45,109 nt of DNA from an uncultured Granulosicoccaceae bacterium (GCA_937981955.1 CALJNA010000146.1:1-45109); one strand, 5' to 3'. Shown: positions 1-9,332, counted from the first letter of the stretch. Numbers and translations: made by a program. Notes: generated from the sequence alone by a model not told the origin.

Positions 1-1
1 A

Positions 2-1678
2 ACTAATCAAGCAAGAGTAAAAGTAGAAGCTGCAGATAATATTTTCTTTGATATTTCAAATCAAAATTCTACCATTACTGCTCCTACTCATCTGGTTCCA
101 TACGCGTATACCATTCCGGAAGACACATTTATCGATGAAGATGCCAATACCAATCTAAGCATTCAAGTTGCAATGGCCGATGGCTCAAACCTGCCTGCAT
201 GGCTAAATTTTGACGCTGCCACGAACACGTTGTCTGGTACTCCGACTGATGCAGATGCAACAGGTGATCTCGAGCTCATTATTTGGGCGACCGACGACGC
301 TGCAAGTCCTGCTATGTCGCCAACCATGCCGGTTACCCTGAGCATAAGCAATGTTAATCAGGCGCCAAGCGATATAGTACTGAGCACGGCAGACGGCACA
401 TTTAATGTTGTCGAGCATACCGCTGGCCTGGAGATCGGTACATTGAGCACAACCGATGCGGATGCGAGTGATGCAACCGCAAGTAGCCATACCTACAGCT
501 TTGTCAACAGCGCCGATGCTGAGAGATACGAAATTGTTGATAACGTTTTAAAACTGCGCGAAGGTCAGGAATTCGATTACGAATCTGAATCTCCACCTTC
601 TGTATCCATCGATATACGCTCCAGCGATGACGAATCCGACCCAGACAGCTTCGTTATCAAGACATTCAACTTGAACATTATCGATATCAACGAAGCACCA
701 CAGATACAATCTGTTCCGAATAATATTGAAATCGGTACAGACCAAACACTCGATCTTTCACAAATCGACTTTATCGATCCCGAGGGTGATCCATTAACCA
801 TAACGGTAACGCAAAGTTCCGGTGAAGCCTTACCCGACTGGCTTGCATTCGATTCAGAATCAAACGTTATTAGCGTTGTTGGAACACCAACCAATATCAA
901 CGGTATCAATCTGCTTATCCTGGCTAATGATGGCAAAGGTTGCGTTACCAGTGCACCCATATTCGTAGCCATTGCCTCTGCACCAGAAGCTCCTGCAGCG
1001 GCGCTACCTGAACCTGAACCTGAGCCAGAGGTTGAATTCGAGTCAGAGCCTGAAGAAGCACAACCGATCGTAAGCGAAACAGTTGTCGCCGAAACAAAAC
1101 CGATAGAGAACAATTCACCCGTTGAAGAAGCAGCCCCGGAATTAAACGAAAACATTGCTATCGATGAGTCTAAGGAATCGGTCGATCTGGCAGCGTTAAT
1201 CAAGCCATTGGAAAAGGTCAGCTTTGTCGAACTGGATAAACCAGACAACGCGATCACCAGCATCAATCGAGAAATTGTGGTTGCCCAACTTGAAGCAATC
1301 GACAACAACGCGAGCTGGTTGAACTTGTCCGAGGCATTCAGCCAACCTTCAGATATTGAATTCAACGAGCTTGCACATGAGTTTGATCGACAACGTGAAG
1401 AACTTGAAGAACGCGCTGCTAGCACAAAGACCTTGATTGGCAGCTCGTTTACGTTGTCATCTGGTATATCGGTAGGCTACCTGCTCTGGCTAATCCGCGG
1501 CGGCACACTTATGGGCAGCGTGCTTTCATCGCTGCCGGCGTGGCGTCTGGTCGACCCACTACCTGTCCTTGGATCGTTGGGTGATGACCTGAACGATGAC
1601 GATGAATCACTGGAATCCATGGTAGATAACGACGAGCAACAACCCGATTCAGATCAGCCGCCCAAACAGGCGGCCTGA
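2..1678 (+). CDS. Large Ig/cadherin-like surface protein, C-terminal part (5' end outside window)
   Basis: The frame is open from base 2, so the gene starts upstream of the window. About the first 290 visible residues are repeated beta-sandwich modules of the putative-Ig (He_PIG) and cadherin-like type. Their marks are the LPAWLNFD and LPDWLAFDSE strands, GTPT turns, and Asp-rich stretches such as DADASDA, DPEGD and DINEAP that look like calcium sites. An acidic Pro/Glu linker (EPEPEPEPEVEFESEPEE) and a charged, mostly helical region follow. Near the C-terminus a hydrophobic stretch (SSGISVGYLLWLIRGG, then a second short one ending LPAWRLVDPLPVL) leads into an Asp/Glu-rich tail. I recall this membrane-proximal ending from other large marine proteobacterial repeat proteins; that is memory, not a search. 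A role in adhesion or surface display is inferred. Confidence 0.8.
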   Translation, partial: TNQARVKVEAADNIFFDISNQNSTITAPTHLVPYAYTIPEDTFIDEDANTNLSIQVAMADGSNLPAWLNFDAATNTLSGTPTDADATGDLELIIWATDDAASPAMSPTMPVTLSISNVNQAPSDIVLSTADGTFNVVEHTAGLEIGTLSTTDADASDATASSHTYSFVNSADAERYEIVDNVLKLREGQEFDYESESPPSVSIDIRSSDDESDPDSFVIKTFNLNIIDINEAPQIQSVPNNIEIGTDQTLDLSQIDFIDPEGDPLTITVTQSSGEALPDWLAFDSESNVISVVGTPTNINGINLLILANDGKGCVTSAPIFVAIASAPEAPAAALPEPEPEPEVEFESEPEEAQPIVSETVVAETKPIENNSPVEEAAPELNENIAIDESKESVDLAALIKPLEKVSFVELDKPDNAITSINREIVVAQLEAIDNNASWLNLSEAFSQPSDIEFNELAHEFDRQREELEERAASTKTLIGSSFTLSSGISVGYLLWLIRGGTLMGSVLSSLPAWRLVDPLPVLGSLGDDLNDDDESLESMVDNDEQQPDSDQPPKQAA

Positions 1679-1680
1679 TC
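1652..1680 (+). other. Hairpin across the stop codon of the surface-protein gene
   Basis: GATCAGCCGCC (1652-1662) pairs with GGCGGCCTGATC (1669-1680) around a six-base loop, with one bulged C. The TGA stop (1676-1678) is inside the 3' arm. The bases after the stem (CTCCCAGG) are not T-rich, so it does not look like a classical intrinsic terminator. It could protect the mRNA 3' end or pause transcription. Confidence 0.45.
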
Positions 1681-1861
1681 CTCCCAGGTCGTACGTAATA
1701 CAACAATTCCCGGTTCCGTTAATCAGGTCACACAAATTCGCCGTGTGGGCCTGTTAGCGCCCGTTCGAAACGGAAAATTGGCGTTTTCTGTGCTCGTTAA
1801 GTCAGGTTATCACCGTCTATCGGCCTGTTCCACATGCGTATGTTTGACCAGTAGCCTGAAA

Positions 1862-4800
1862 ATGAAATCACGCAAATTGTTAGTCGGCAGTCCGGCTGCC
1901 CAGACATTAATCCGAACTGCATCTGCGGCAGTACTTCTGACAATGGTTGCCTGTACCGACACCAATAAGGTTGATGGTTCAAACAGCGACGGTACTGGAA
2001 TCCCAGACTCATCAAATACTGATGACACTGATTCCGTGGATCCTATCGAGCAACACGGCGATGAATACTGGGCAGAGCTGGCGCAAAGTTACGAGCCGTT
2101 CGTTAAACCACCTGGACTGGGTGCAGCCGAGCCTGACGAGTGGATTAGCCTGGGCCGATGGGAGCCCGTTTTTGACTGGCCGTTAATCGCAACCGGTGCA
2201 GCCAACCTGCCAGATGGTCGCATCATGGCGTTCTCATCTCTGGCTGTTGATAACTTTGTTGGAACAGCCGAAACCACACACGGTACTATTTATAACCCGG
2301 CAACAGGCTCGTTCACCAATACGCCTAACAGCACCCACGATATGTTTTGCGCCGGCATTTCCATGCTGGAGGACGGCCGCGTATTTATAGCCGGTGGTGG
2401 GCGGACGGTTACTTCAACGAGTATTTTTGAAAACGATCAGTTCACTGAAATCGAGCCGATGTACATGCCGCGATGGTATCCGACTTCAACAACGCTCGCA
2501 TCGGGTGAAGTATTCACATCATTAGGCACAACCGCTTCACCTTTTCCTGAAATCTGGACTGACGATAAAGGCTGGAGTCTGCTGCCAAACACGAATCTGC
2601 AAAAAATTCTGGACGGCGAAGATGTCGAGCACAACGAATGGTACCCAGCCTTCAATGTTGCCCCGGATGGTTCACTTTTCCATCCCGGCCATATGCCTGA
2701 TGTTCTATCCGTGTACCTAAATCATGATCATGCTGTTCACGATCACGGTAAACGTGCTGGCGATGAGCCTTCGCGCTTATATAACACGACAGTTATGTAC
2801 GATGTTGGCAAGATGCTGGTTGCCGGCGGTGGTGCAGGTGATGACGCAACCAATACCGCTATGACCATCGATGTGAACGGCCCCACACCTGTTACTACAC
2901 CAACTAACCCAATGAAGCACGTTCGCAGCATGCAGAACAGCGTTGTGCTGCCCTCCGGAGAAGTGTTGGTCATTGGAGGTAATACCAGTGGCATTCAGTT
3001 CAGCGATGAAGGCACCGTTCTGGAACCGGAAATGTGGAATCCTGTTACCGAACAATGGCGCACACTGGATACCCATGATAAGCCTCGCAACTACCACTCA
3101 GTAGCACTCCTAATGAAGGACGGGCGTGTGTTATCTGCCGGTGGCGGCCTATGCGGCAATTGCCCAACAAATCACCAAAACGGTGAAATCTACTCACCAC
3201 CATATTTATTCGATGCCAATGGCTCAGATGCAATTCGTCCTGAGATTTTCTCCGGTGATGATTCGGCTTTGCCGGGCGACACCATATCGATTAGTGGTAC
3301 AGACAATATAGTTAAATTTAATATGGTTCGTCTGGTTGCAATCACACACCATCACACAACAGATCAGCGACTGGTACCAATTGAAATGGTTAAGACCGGT
3401 ACTGGCCTTTTCGATTTAACATTGCACGCCAATCCAAATGTTCTGCTTCCCGGTTATTACTGGATATTCGGACTGGATCAAAACGGTACGCCAACAGAAG
3501 GACATACCATTCAAATTGCTGTTACACCCGAGAATCAACCTGATACAACGATTGATACTTCGCCAAACATTGAGTATGAGTATTACGAAGCGAACTGGAC
3601 AACTCACGCACTACCTGACTTCGATACCTTAACCCCGGTTAAAACCGGTACCCAGGCCGATTTTTCACTAGCTAATAAAGAACGCAACAATGTATATCAG
3701 TTTAGATTCCGTGGCTCTTTAACCATCCCCGAGACAGGACAGTACACCTTTTATCTGTCATCCGATGATGGTAGCAAGCTTTTGATAAACAACCAGCTCG
3801 TTGTCGATCATGATGGCGCTCATGCATTCGGATTTGAAGAAAGTGGCATGATCACGCTGACTGAGGGTCAGCATGATATTGAAGTTCAATTCTTCGAAAT
3901 CACCGGCGGAGATGGACTACTGGTCTCCTGGCAAGGTCCGAATATAGAAAAGCAACCAATACCGGCTTATTATCTCGGTAGTCCATTACCCCAAACCAAC
4001 CTGGACAATGAAAACCCCGGCCCTGAGCTTCCAGGTATGGTGTCTTACCGATACTACGAAGGTCAATGGTTCAACCTACCTGACTTCAAAAACGAAACTA
4101 TCGTGAAAGAAGGCGAAGTAGCCGGCTTTGATTTATCACCTCGTCTTGTGGACAACTTCTACGGGTTTGAATATACCGCGAACCTTGTCGTTCCCAATAC
4201 CGGTGACTACACGTTTTATACAACGTCAGATGACGGTAGTCGGTTGAGTATCAACGGCGTTACTATCGTTAGCAACGATGGACTACACCCACCAATCCAG
4301 CAATCCGGAACCATTTCACTTGCGCAGGGCACGCACAAAATCAAAGTCGAGTTCTTTGAATATGCGGGCGGAGACAGCTTGACTGTGGAATGGCAAGGAC
4401 CAGGCATTGAGAAACAGGCTATTCCGGTATCGGCACTTAGTTCAAATGGCAGTATCGATAACGGCAATGGAACCGATAATGGAAACGATACAGACAATGG
4501 CGACGGAACCGACAATGGCGACGGAACCGACAACGGCAATGAAACGGGTACCCCGGGCATGCTCAACTACAAATACTATGAGGGTAACTGGCTGAACCTA
4601 CCAAACTTTGCCAACCTTGTACCTGTTAAACAGGGAGAAAGCTCTGGATTCGATCTCGGCGAGCGGAATCGTGATGACTTCTATGCGATGCAATTCACGG
4701 GGAAAGTGATCGTGCCTACAACTGGCAGTTACACACTGTTCGCAACATCTGACGATGGTAGTCGTGTTCTTATCGATGGCCAGGTTGTGGTACTAAACGA

Positions 4801-5998
4801 TGGAACTCATCCACCCATTGAAAAACAGGGAACCACTACTTTGAGTGCTGGTGAACACGACATTGTGGTTGAATTTTTCGAATATGCTGGTGGTGACAGT
4901 CTGGAGATATCCTGGGCTGGTCCAGGTATAAACAAACAGAACATACCACTGTCTGCCCTGGCAACCGACAGTATCGGTACTGATAACGGTACTGATAACG
5001 GCACTGATAACGGCACTGATAACAGCACTGACAGCGGAAGTGCTTCCGGTACCCCCGGAATGATCTCTTACCAATACTTTGAAGGCCAGTGGAACTCCTT
5101 ACCTGACTTCGATCAATTGACACCAGTGGCACAAGGTGAGCAACCTGGATTTTCTTTAGCACCTAAACAAGTCAATGACAACTACGGATTCCGTTTTGCA
5201 GCCAATGTAGAGGTACCGGCTGATGCGTTATATGCATTCTATCTGGCATCGGACGATGGAAGTCGTTTGTATATCGATGGGCAGCTTCTTATCGACAATG
5301 ACGGACTGCACGCCAACCGAGAGTACACGGCAAGTCAGTTCTTAACGGCTGGAACTCATCACGTGCTGGTTGAGTATTTCGAGCTCGGTGGTTTCGATAC
5401 GCTGGGCGTTTCGTGGTCTGCGGCTGGCATGCCTAAACAGGATTTGCAGAACGCAAACCTGTCGGCTGCATCATTTGATCACACCGATACCGACAATGGA
5501 GATGGCAATTCCACTGATAATGGAACGGATAACGGGACGGATAACGGGACTGATAACGGGACTACCGCTCCAACAACCAACTCAGATCTGCAGTTCGAAT
5601 ACTTTGAAGGCAATTGGACATCGCTACCGAACTTCGATCAGCTCAGCCCGCTAGCCACAGGTGATACAGCCCAATTCACTCTGCCGCCAAGCAACGGCGT
5701 GCTGTTCTATGGCTACCGGTTTACCGGTAAGATATATATTGAACAAACCGGCATTTACACCTTCTACACTGCATCAAACGATGGCAGTCAGTTGCACATC
5801 GACAACTTTTTGGTTGTCGATAACAATGGTAAACATGGCGTCATTGAAAAACAGGGTTCAATCAACCTCACAGCGGGCCTGCACGACATTTCAGTAACCT
5901 ATTTTCAATCCAATGGTACTGAAGCGCTGGATGTATATTGGTCAGGTCCAAACGTGCCAAAACAGATTATCGATAGCGCGGTACTGTTTGCGCCTTAA
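1862..5998 (+). CDS. Galactose-oxidase-like copper radical oxidase lipoprotein with five PA14 domains
   Basis: From ATG 1862 the product has 1378 residues; a GTG at 1745 would add 39 residues of unlikely sequence. The N-terminus is a lipoprotein signal ending LLTMVAC (Cys31, +2 Thr). A kelch propeller and a C-terminal galactose oxidase/DUF1929 domain occupy about residues 60-560. The copper and radical residues of fungal galactose oxidase are all present in context: Cys163 in DMFCAG and Tyr206 in RWYPT (the thioether pair), Tyr411-His412 in NYHS, and His496 in THHHTTDQR. Five PA14 modules follow at about 569-709, 726-860, 900-1036, 1067-1203 and 1243-1378, each with the pattern YxEGxW...LPxF and DDGS. 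Linkers are rich in TDNG repeats. Known relatives oxidise a primary alcohol to an aldehyde and release H2O2. PA14 is often a glycan-binding fold, so a surface enzyme held on polysaccharide is inferred. Substrate unknown; start uncertain because no good ribosome site is seen. Confidence 0.85.
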   Translation: MKSRKLLVGSPAAQTLIRTASAAVLLTMVACTDTNKVDGSNSDGTGIPDSSNTDDTDSVDPIEQHGDEYWAELAQSYEPFVKPPGLGAAEPDEWISLGRWEPVFDWPLIATGAANLPDGRIMAFSSLAVDNFVGTAETTHGTIYNPATGSFTNTPNSTHDMFCAGISMLEDGRVFIAGGGRTVTSTSIFENDQFTEIEPMYMPRWYPTSTTLASGEVFTSLGTTASPFPEIWTDDKGWSLLPNTNLQKILDGEDVEHNEWYPAFNVAPDGSLFHPGHMPDVLSVYLNHDHAVHDHGKRAGDEPSRLYNTTVMYDVGKMLVAGGGAGDDATNTAMTIDVNGPTPVTTPTNPMKHVRSMQNSVVLPSGEVLVIGGNTSGIQFSDEGTVLEPEMWNPVTEQWRTLDTHDKPRNYHSVALLMKDGRVLSAGGGLCGNCPTNHQNGEIYSPPYLFDANGSDAIRPEIFSGDDSALPGDTISISGTDNIVKFNMVRLVAITHHHTTDQRLVPIEMVKTGTGLFDLTLHANPNVLLPGYYWIFGLDQNGTPTEGHTIQIAVTPENQPDTTIDTSPNIEYEYYEANWTTHALPDFDTLTPVKTGTQADFSLANKERNNVYQFRFRGSLTIPETGQYTFYLSSDDGSKLLINNQLVVDHDGAHAFGFEESGMITLTEGQHDIEVQFFEITGGDGLLVSWQGPNIEKQPIPAYYLGSPLPQTNLDNENPGPELPGMVSYRYYEGQWFNLPDFKNETIVKEGEVAGFDLSPRLVDNFYGFEYTANLVVPNTGDYTFYTTSDDGSRLSINGVTIVSNDGLHPPIQQSGTISLAQGTHKIKVEFFEYAGGDSLTVEWQGPGIEKQAIPVSALSSNGSIDNGNGTDNGNDTDNGDGTDNGDGTDNGNETGTPGMLNYKYYEGNWLNLPNFANLVPVKQGESSGFDLGERNRDDFYAMQFTGKVIVPTTGSYTLFATSDDGSRVLIDGQVVVLNDGTHPPIEKQGTTTLSAGEHDIVVEFFEYAGGDSLEISWAGPGINKQNIPLSALATDSIGTDNGTDNGTDNGTDNSTDSGSASGTPGMISYQYFEGQWNSLPDFDQLTPVAQGEQPGFSLAPKQVNDNYGFRFAANVEVPADALYAFYLASDDGSRLYIDGQLLIDNDGLHANREYTASQFLTAGTHHVLVEYFELGGFDTLGVSWSAAGMPKQDLQNANLSAASFDHTDTDNGDGNSTDNGTDNGTDNGTDNGTTAPTTNSDLQFEYFEGNWTSLPNFDQLSPLATGDTAQFTLPPSNGVLFYGYRFTGKIYIEQTGIYTFYTASNDGSQLHIDNFLVVDNNGKHGVIEKQGSINLTAGLHDISVTYFQSNGTEALDVYWSGPNVPKQIIDSAVLFAP
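4446..4552 (+). repeat. Asp/Asn/Gly/Thr linker repeat, PA14-2 to PA14-3
   Basis: Degenerate 12-18 bp units encode a GTDNGDGTDNG-type linker. The copies differ at third positions, so this linker looks older than the next one. Confidence 0.7.
4977..5032 (+). repeat. 12-bp tandem repeat encoding TDNG linker, PA14-3 to PA14-4
   Basis: About four near-identical copies of ACTGATAACGGC/T encode (TDNG)n. Near-identity at DNA level suggests expansion by slippage. Confidence 0.75.
5515..5566 (+). repeat. 12-bp tandem repeat encoding TDNG linker, PA14-4 to PA14-5
   Basis: About four copies of a GATAACGGGACG/T unit encode TDNG. The same peptide is written with slightly different codons from the linker at 4977. 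Confidence 0.7.
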
Positions 5999-6025
5999 CG
6001 AAAGTACTTTTCATAGGCTGCGGCA

Positions 6026-8494
6026 CTACGCACTGGACGGCGTTTTGCCGCAGAAATCAATCAACAAGTTCTCCTCCGCTTTTAGTACCGCATTCATTGA
6101 ATGCAGCACAAGAGAATCGAAACGCGCCAGCAACGGGTACTGTTTTTTTTCCGCATCAACCCACCCACTTTCGGGTGCGGCTATCATCGTGTGCTTTCCG
6201 GGCGCCGCAAAACGAGTGTTGTCGACGTCATGACCTGAGTTATTCAACACGGTTGGTTTGGCATCCGCAGGACCTTGCAGTTCCGTGAGCAAATCTCCAT
6301 CAACAGTGGTTACATTTACTAACTTATCGGCTTTATGGTAGTCAAGCCCCATCGCCGTTGCGGTGCCGGGGTGCAATGCCGCAGGATTAAATACAGTTGC
6401 CGGGCCATCAACAGACAGTGCAGCTGCGGTTGCTAACCCACCACCCAGAGAATGCCCGGTAAACGATACGGATGCCTTTGGTAAAGCCCCTTTTACGGCT
6501 CGAGCCAGTGACACGGCACGCCGGTACTGGCTGGTTACTTCTCCACCGGCCTGAATCAGGTTATCTTTCCAGTCACCAATATTGTCAGTACCTCGAAAAG
6601 CAACAACGTAACTATCTTCCTGTGGGTTATAAAAAAGCGTTGCAGAGAATTCATCGTGTCTGAATGCACTATCAGCAAGACCCAATGATGCTGGCTTTAC
6701 AGTTTGCCATTGATCAGTACACTTAGTTAACAGCTCGAGGTAGGCACAGCTGGACAGTTGTGCAAATTGAAAGTCCCGCTCAAGTGATTCACAGGACTCG
6801 AACGGATTCATCAAGCAATAAGACGAAGACTTATCAGCGGTACGACTACGCGGCATCGGTTTATTTTTTTTTAGTCCGTGATCGCGACTGAGCCGTTCAA
6901 GATGTCGCGAAAGTTCAACCAAATAAATCAGGTCCTCAATACAACCTGTCTGTGGTGTCGGAAAGATTTTGCTACGGCGTAGCAATGGCTGAGAATCGCA
7001 CCTTTCCATAAGGCCCTGCCCCCACTTGTTTTTTAATTCAGACAAGGATGTACTGCCGACAGAGATATCAGCGACCTCACCCAATCGGGATACATGTATG
7101 TGAATGGAAAACGTCTCTCCTCCAATGAGGACATCAGCCCTTTTATCCAGTGTGAATGGCGACGGTACGAGCTGATCGAACCCGGGCAAGCCTTCGAGCG
7201 GTGCATCACCAGCGTCCACATCCTTGGGTGAACTAACACTCTCTTGTTCGTCAGATTTGGATTGATCGCGTCCTTGCAGGAATGGCAATTCATCAATTAA
7301 CGGTGAACGAGGATGCATGCGCACAAGCGCGCATTCAGAACAGACTTTTGCTGTCACCTCGAACACCGCTGGCTCGTCTGTTTCGGGCTGGTGCTGCCAA
7401 GAATAGAACTCTTGCCGACCATGCTCGAACTGAACCAGAGTAACGCTAGCACTCGCCTGATCTGTCTCGTTTACCACTGCATCGGCACCCATGAACTCAT
7501 AATCGATAGCTAATTTAATCTGCCTTGATGGATGTTCAAATTGAATCACGCGCCCGGTGTCATCGTATAACCAGCGACGCACATCATCGCCGGCTAAAGA
7601 TGAACGGCTTATTGATGTAACGTGACTCGGGTGTTCGCGATTTTCATACGCATAGTTGATCTTGTGCTCATCCGGGTAATCGGCTCGCAAAAGCCTGCCA
7701 TCACTGTCGTAATGAAATTTCACACGCTGCCCGGATGGTAATGTCAGCGACCGCAGAAACCCCTTCAGCTGGCCTGCGCGAGCTTGATTGTAGTCGGCTA
7801 AGCCTTCTCTGCCAGCTGTATACTCAAACCTTATTGTCTGTCCGTGTTCATCAGTAACCGATAACAGTTTCCGATTTTTATAAAACAATTTCAGGTGTAT
7901 GTCGTGTGGGTACTTGATTGCAGTAAGAAATGAACCCTGGAAAAACATTTCACGGCCATCGGGTTGTATCCAACGCGTTTTCCCGTCAATGACCAGATAG
8001 CCATCGCTGTCCAGCGGGGCGCGAAACCGTGTTACATCCAGACTTTGATTATCGCGCATAAAGTGTATCCAGCGACCATCTGCTTGCTGAATTCGCCACT
8101 GATCATTACCGCCCGAAAACAAACGGACCATATAAGAATGGCGCCAGCCTCTTCCAAGTGACGTAGTGGTATTCGCCTGCCCCGAGTGATAGTAACGACT
8201 GAAATGCAATGGTGATCCAACAGCTTGGAAATCAATATCACGCTGCTGTTTTGCTCCGGTAACTACATCGACAGGATTAGCGATGTGACGATAGTTTGTA
8301 TGGCTTAAAGCCGCTATGCCGGGATCGGCCATGGCATTGCATGCGCTAGACGAAATGTTGTCGGTAGAGCAATAGCTAGCGAAAGATACCGATGCTTGTA
8401 AAAACGGGAAAAAGCTTAGCAGCCCTGCTAGCAGTAGAATGACACGGAAGAAAAACGACCCACTTGCCGGTCGTAGAGCAATTCGCTTACACAT
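6026..8494 (-). CDS. Exported RHS-lipase (class 3) fusion protein
   Basis: 822 residues. The ATG at 8494 has an AAAGGA ribosome site seven bases upstream. An N-terminal hydrophobic signal (about residues 15-40) is followed by a DUF6531-type start (HIANPVDVVTGAK, then LHFSRYYHS and LGRGWRHSY) and several RHS/YD repeats to about residue 335. A middle region of about 200 residues is unassigned. The C-terminal 230 residues form a class 3 lipase-like alpha/beta hydrolase: FRGT at 633-636, the nucleophile elbow GHSLGG with Ser682, Asp734 (or 732) as likely acid, and His768 or His798 as the base. The RHS part is short (whole RHS proteins usually exceed 1300 residues) and I see no PxxxxDPxGL core-end motif. 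It could be a secreted lipase or a toxin-like effector. No immunity-like gene adjoins it; the 3' end faces the PA14 oxidase gene across 27 bp. Confidence 0.82.
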   Translation of the reverse strand: MCKRIALRPASGSFFFRVILLLAGLLSFFPFLQASVSFASYCSTDNISSSACNAMADPGIAALSHTNYRHIANPVDVVTGAKQQRDIDFQAVGSPLHFSRYYHSGQANTTTSLGRGWRHSYMVRLFSGGNDQWRIQQADGRWIHFMRDNQSLDVTRFRAPLDSDGYLVIDGKTRWIQPDGREMFFQGSFLTAIKYPHDIHLKLFYKNRKLLSVTDEHGQTIRFEYTAGREGLADYNQARAGQLKGFLRSLTLPSGQRVKFHYDSDGRLLRADYPDEHKINYAYENREHPSHVTSISRSSLAGDDVRRWLYDDTGRVIQFEHPSRQIKLAIDYEFMGADAVVNETDQASASVTLVQFEHGRQEFYSWQHQPETDEPAVFEVTAKVCSECALVRMHPRSPLIDELPFLQGRDQSKSDEQESVSSPKDVDAGDAPLEGLPGFDQLVPSPFTLDKRADVLIGGETFSIHIHVSRLGEVADISVGSTSLSELKNKWGQGLMERCDSQPLLRRSKIFPTPQTGCIEDLIYLVELSRHLERLSRDHGLKKNKPMPRSRTADKSSSYCLMNPFESCESLERDFQFAQLSSCAYLELLTKCTDQWQTVKPASLGLADSAFRHDEFSATLFYNPQEDSYVVAFRGTDNIGDWKDNLIQAGGEVTSQYRRAVSLARAVKGALPKASVSFTGHSLGGGLATAAALSVDGPATVFNPAALHPGTATAMGLDYHKADKLVNVTTVDGDLLTELQGPADAKPTVLNNSGHDVDNTRFAAPGKHTMIAAPESGWVDAEKKQYPLLARFDSLVLHSMNAVLKAEENLLIDFCGKTPSSA

Positions 8495-8516
8495 AAACAG
8501 TCCTTTGTTTTAGAAA

Positions 8517-8553
8517 CTCGCGGCACGCGAGTACAAGAGCGAATCATTCGCTC
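8517..8553 (-). other. Two adjacent perfect hairpins between the PilZ-like and RHS-lipase genes
   Basis: CTCGCG/CGCGAG (arms 8517-8522 and 8526-8531) and GAGCGAA/TTCGCTC (8537-8543 and 8547-8553) are perfect stems with three-base loops, five bases apart. Read on the minus strand, the second stem is followed by TTTCTAAAAC, a weak T-run. They may terminate the PilZ-like transcript or form a leader structure of the RHS-lipase mRNA, whose start is 22 bases further on. Confidence 0.45.
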
Positions 8554-8658
8554 AGCGTAAAATTACATAACAGTATTTCTGACTGACTCAGGACAAGGAG
8601 TCTGCCGCATATGGAAGGGAAAAAAAACTGGCCAAATAAACAGTGCTACCGAGATTGC

Positions 8659-9228
8659 CTATTCACCGTCAATGGGTATGGATTTCAGCAGTGCTCGTAC
8701 ATGCAGGTTGAGCACTTCCTTATCGGCATCGGTTATGCGAACAAAATTTAAACGATAAGTATGCTTTTCACCATTAGAAATTTCAGGAGCATCGCCCGCT
8801 GATACAACACGCGCATCGCATGCCACGCGCTTAAGACTTGGAAACAACGTGATGGTCAACCCAACCTGTTCACCGGGATACATCAGTACATCATCTGCAA
8901 ATGCCAAACCACTGGCAGACAGGCTCACCTTATGCGTTGGCGATTCGGATGGAATAGCACCATCGAGTAAGAGCTGCCGAATTCGTTCCTCGAGTTCCTC
9001 AACATAGCCGGCGACAGCCGGGTAATCGCGTTTAACATCGGCGTAGCCTTCTATATCATATTTATTGGCTCGCCGAACCTTGTTTCGGTCTTTGGATACG
9101 CCGCCCTGTATTTCGCCAGCCGCGGGAAGTTCGTGCAGTCTTTGCACCTGCAATCCAACCGCATCCTGTACACGCTCAAAATCACGGCGTTCACCGTGCA
9201 GTAATGTTTTTGAACTTGATTCGACCAT
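8659..9228 (-). CDS. PilZ-like domain protein (possible c-di-GMP receptor)
   Basis: 189 residues. The N-terminus has an RxxxR motif (Arg15-DFE-Arg19, in ERRDFERV). The second PilZ element, usually D/NxSxxG, appears as S102-L-S104-A-S-G107 (VSLSASGLAF), with Ser in place of the usual Asp/Asn. About 80 mostly helical, charged residues separate the two motifs. In canonical PilZ domains the gap is 20-30 residues, though I recall a subfamily with a similar helical insert. The rest fits a PilZ barrel (PGEQVGLTI, then HTYRLNFVRI near the end). No signal peptide or membrane segment, so it is probably cytosolic. It is upstream of the RHS-lipase gene on the same strand but separated from it by two hairpins. 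Confidence 0.65.
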   Translation of the reverse strand: MVESSSKTLLHGERRDFERVQDAVGLQVQRLHELPAAGEIQGGVSKDRNKVRRANKYDIEGYADVKRDYPAVAGYVEELEERIRQLLLDGAIPSESPTHKVSLSASGLAFADDVLMYPGEQVGLTITLFPSLKRVACDARVVSAGDAPEISNGEKHTYRLNFVRITDADKEVLNLHVRALLKSIPIDGE

Positions 9229-9332
9229 GTGATTTATCTCAAAAATAAAACTGACAAGCCCACCGGCTCATTAAATTCTGACACCGGCTGTTCTAAGTGT
9301 AGTCTGACAGAACCACATCGCGCCAATTTCGT

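Noticed and set aside
577..1425. Minus-strand open frame of 282 codons
   Set aside because: Ser-rich shadow of the surface-protein gene; low complexity and no ribosome site.
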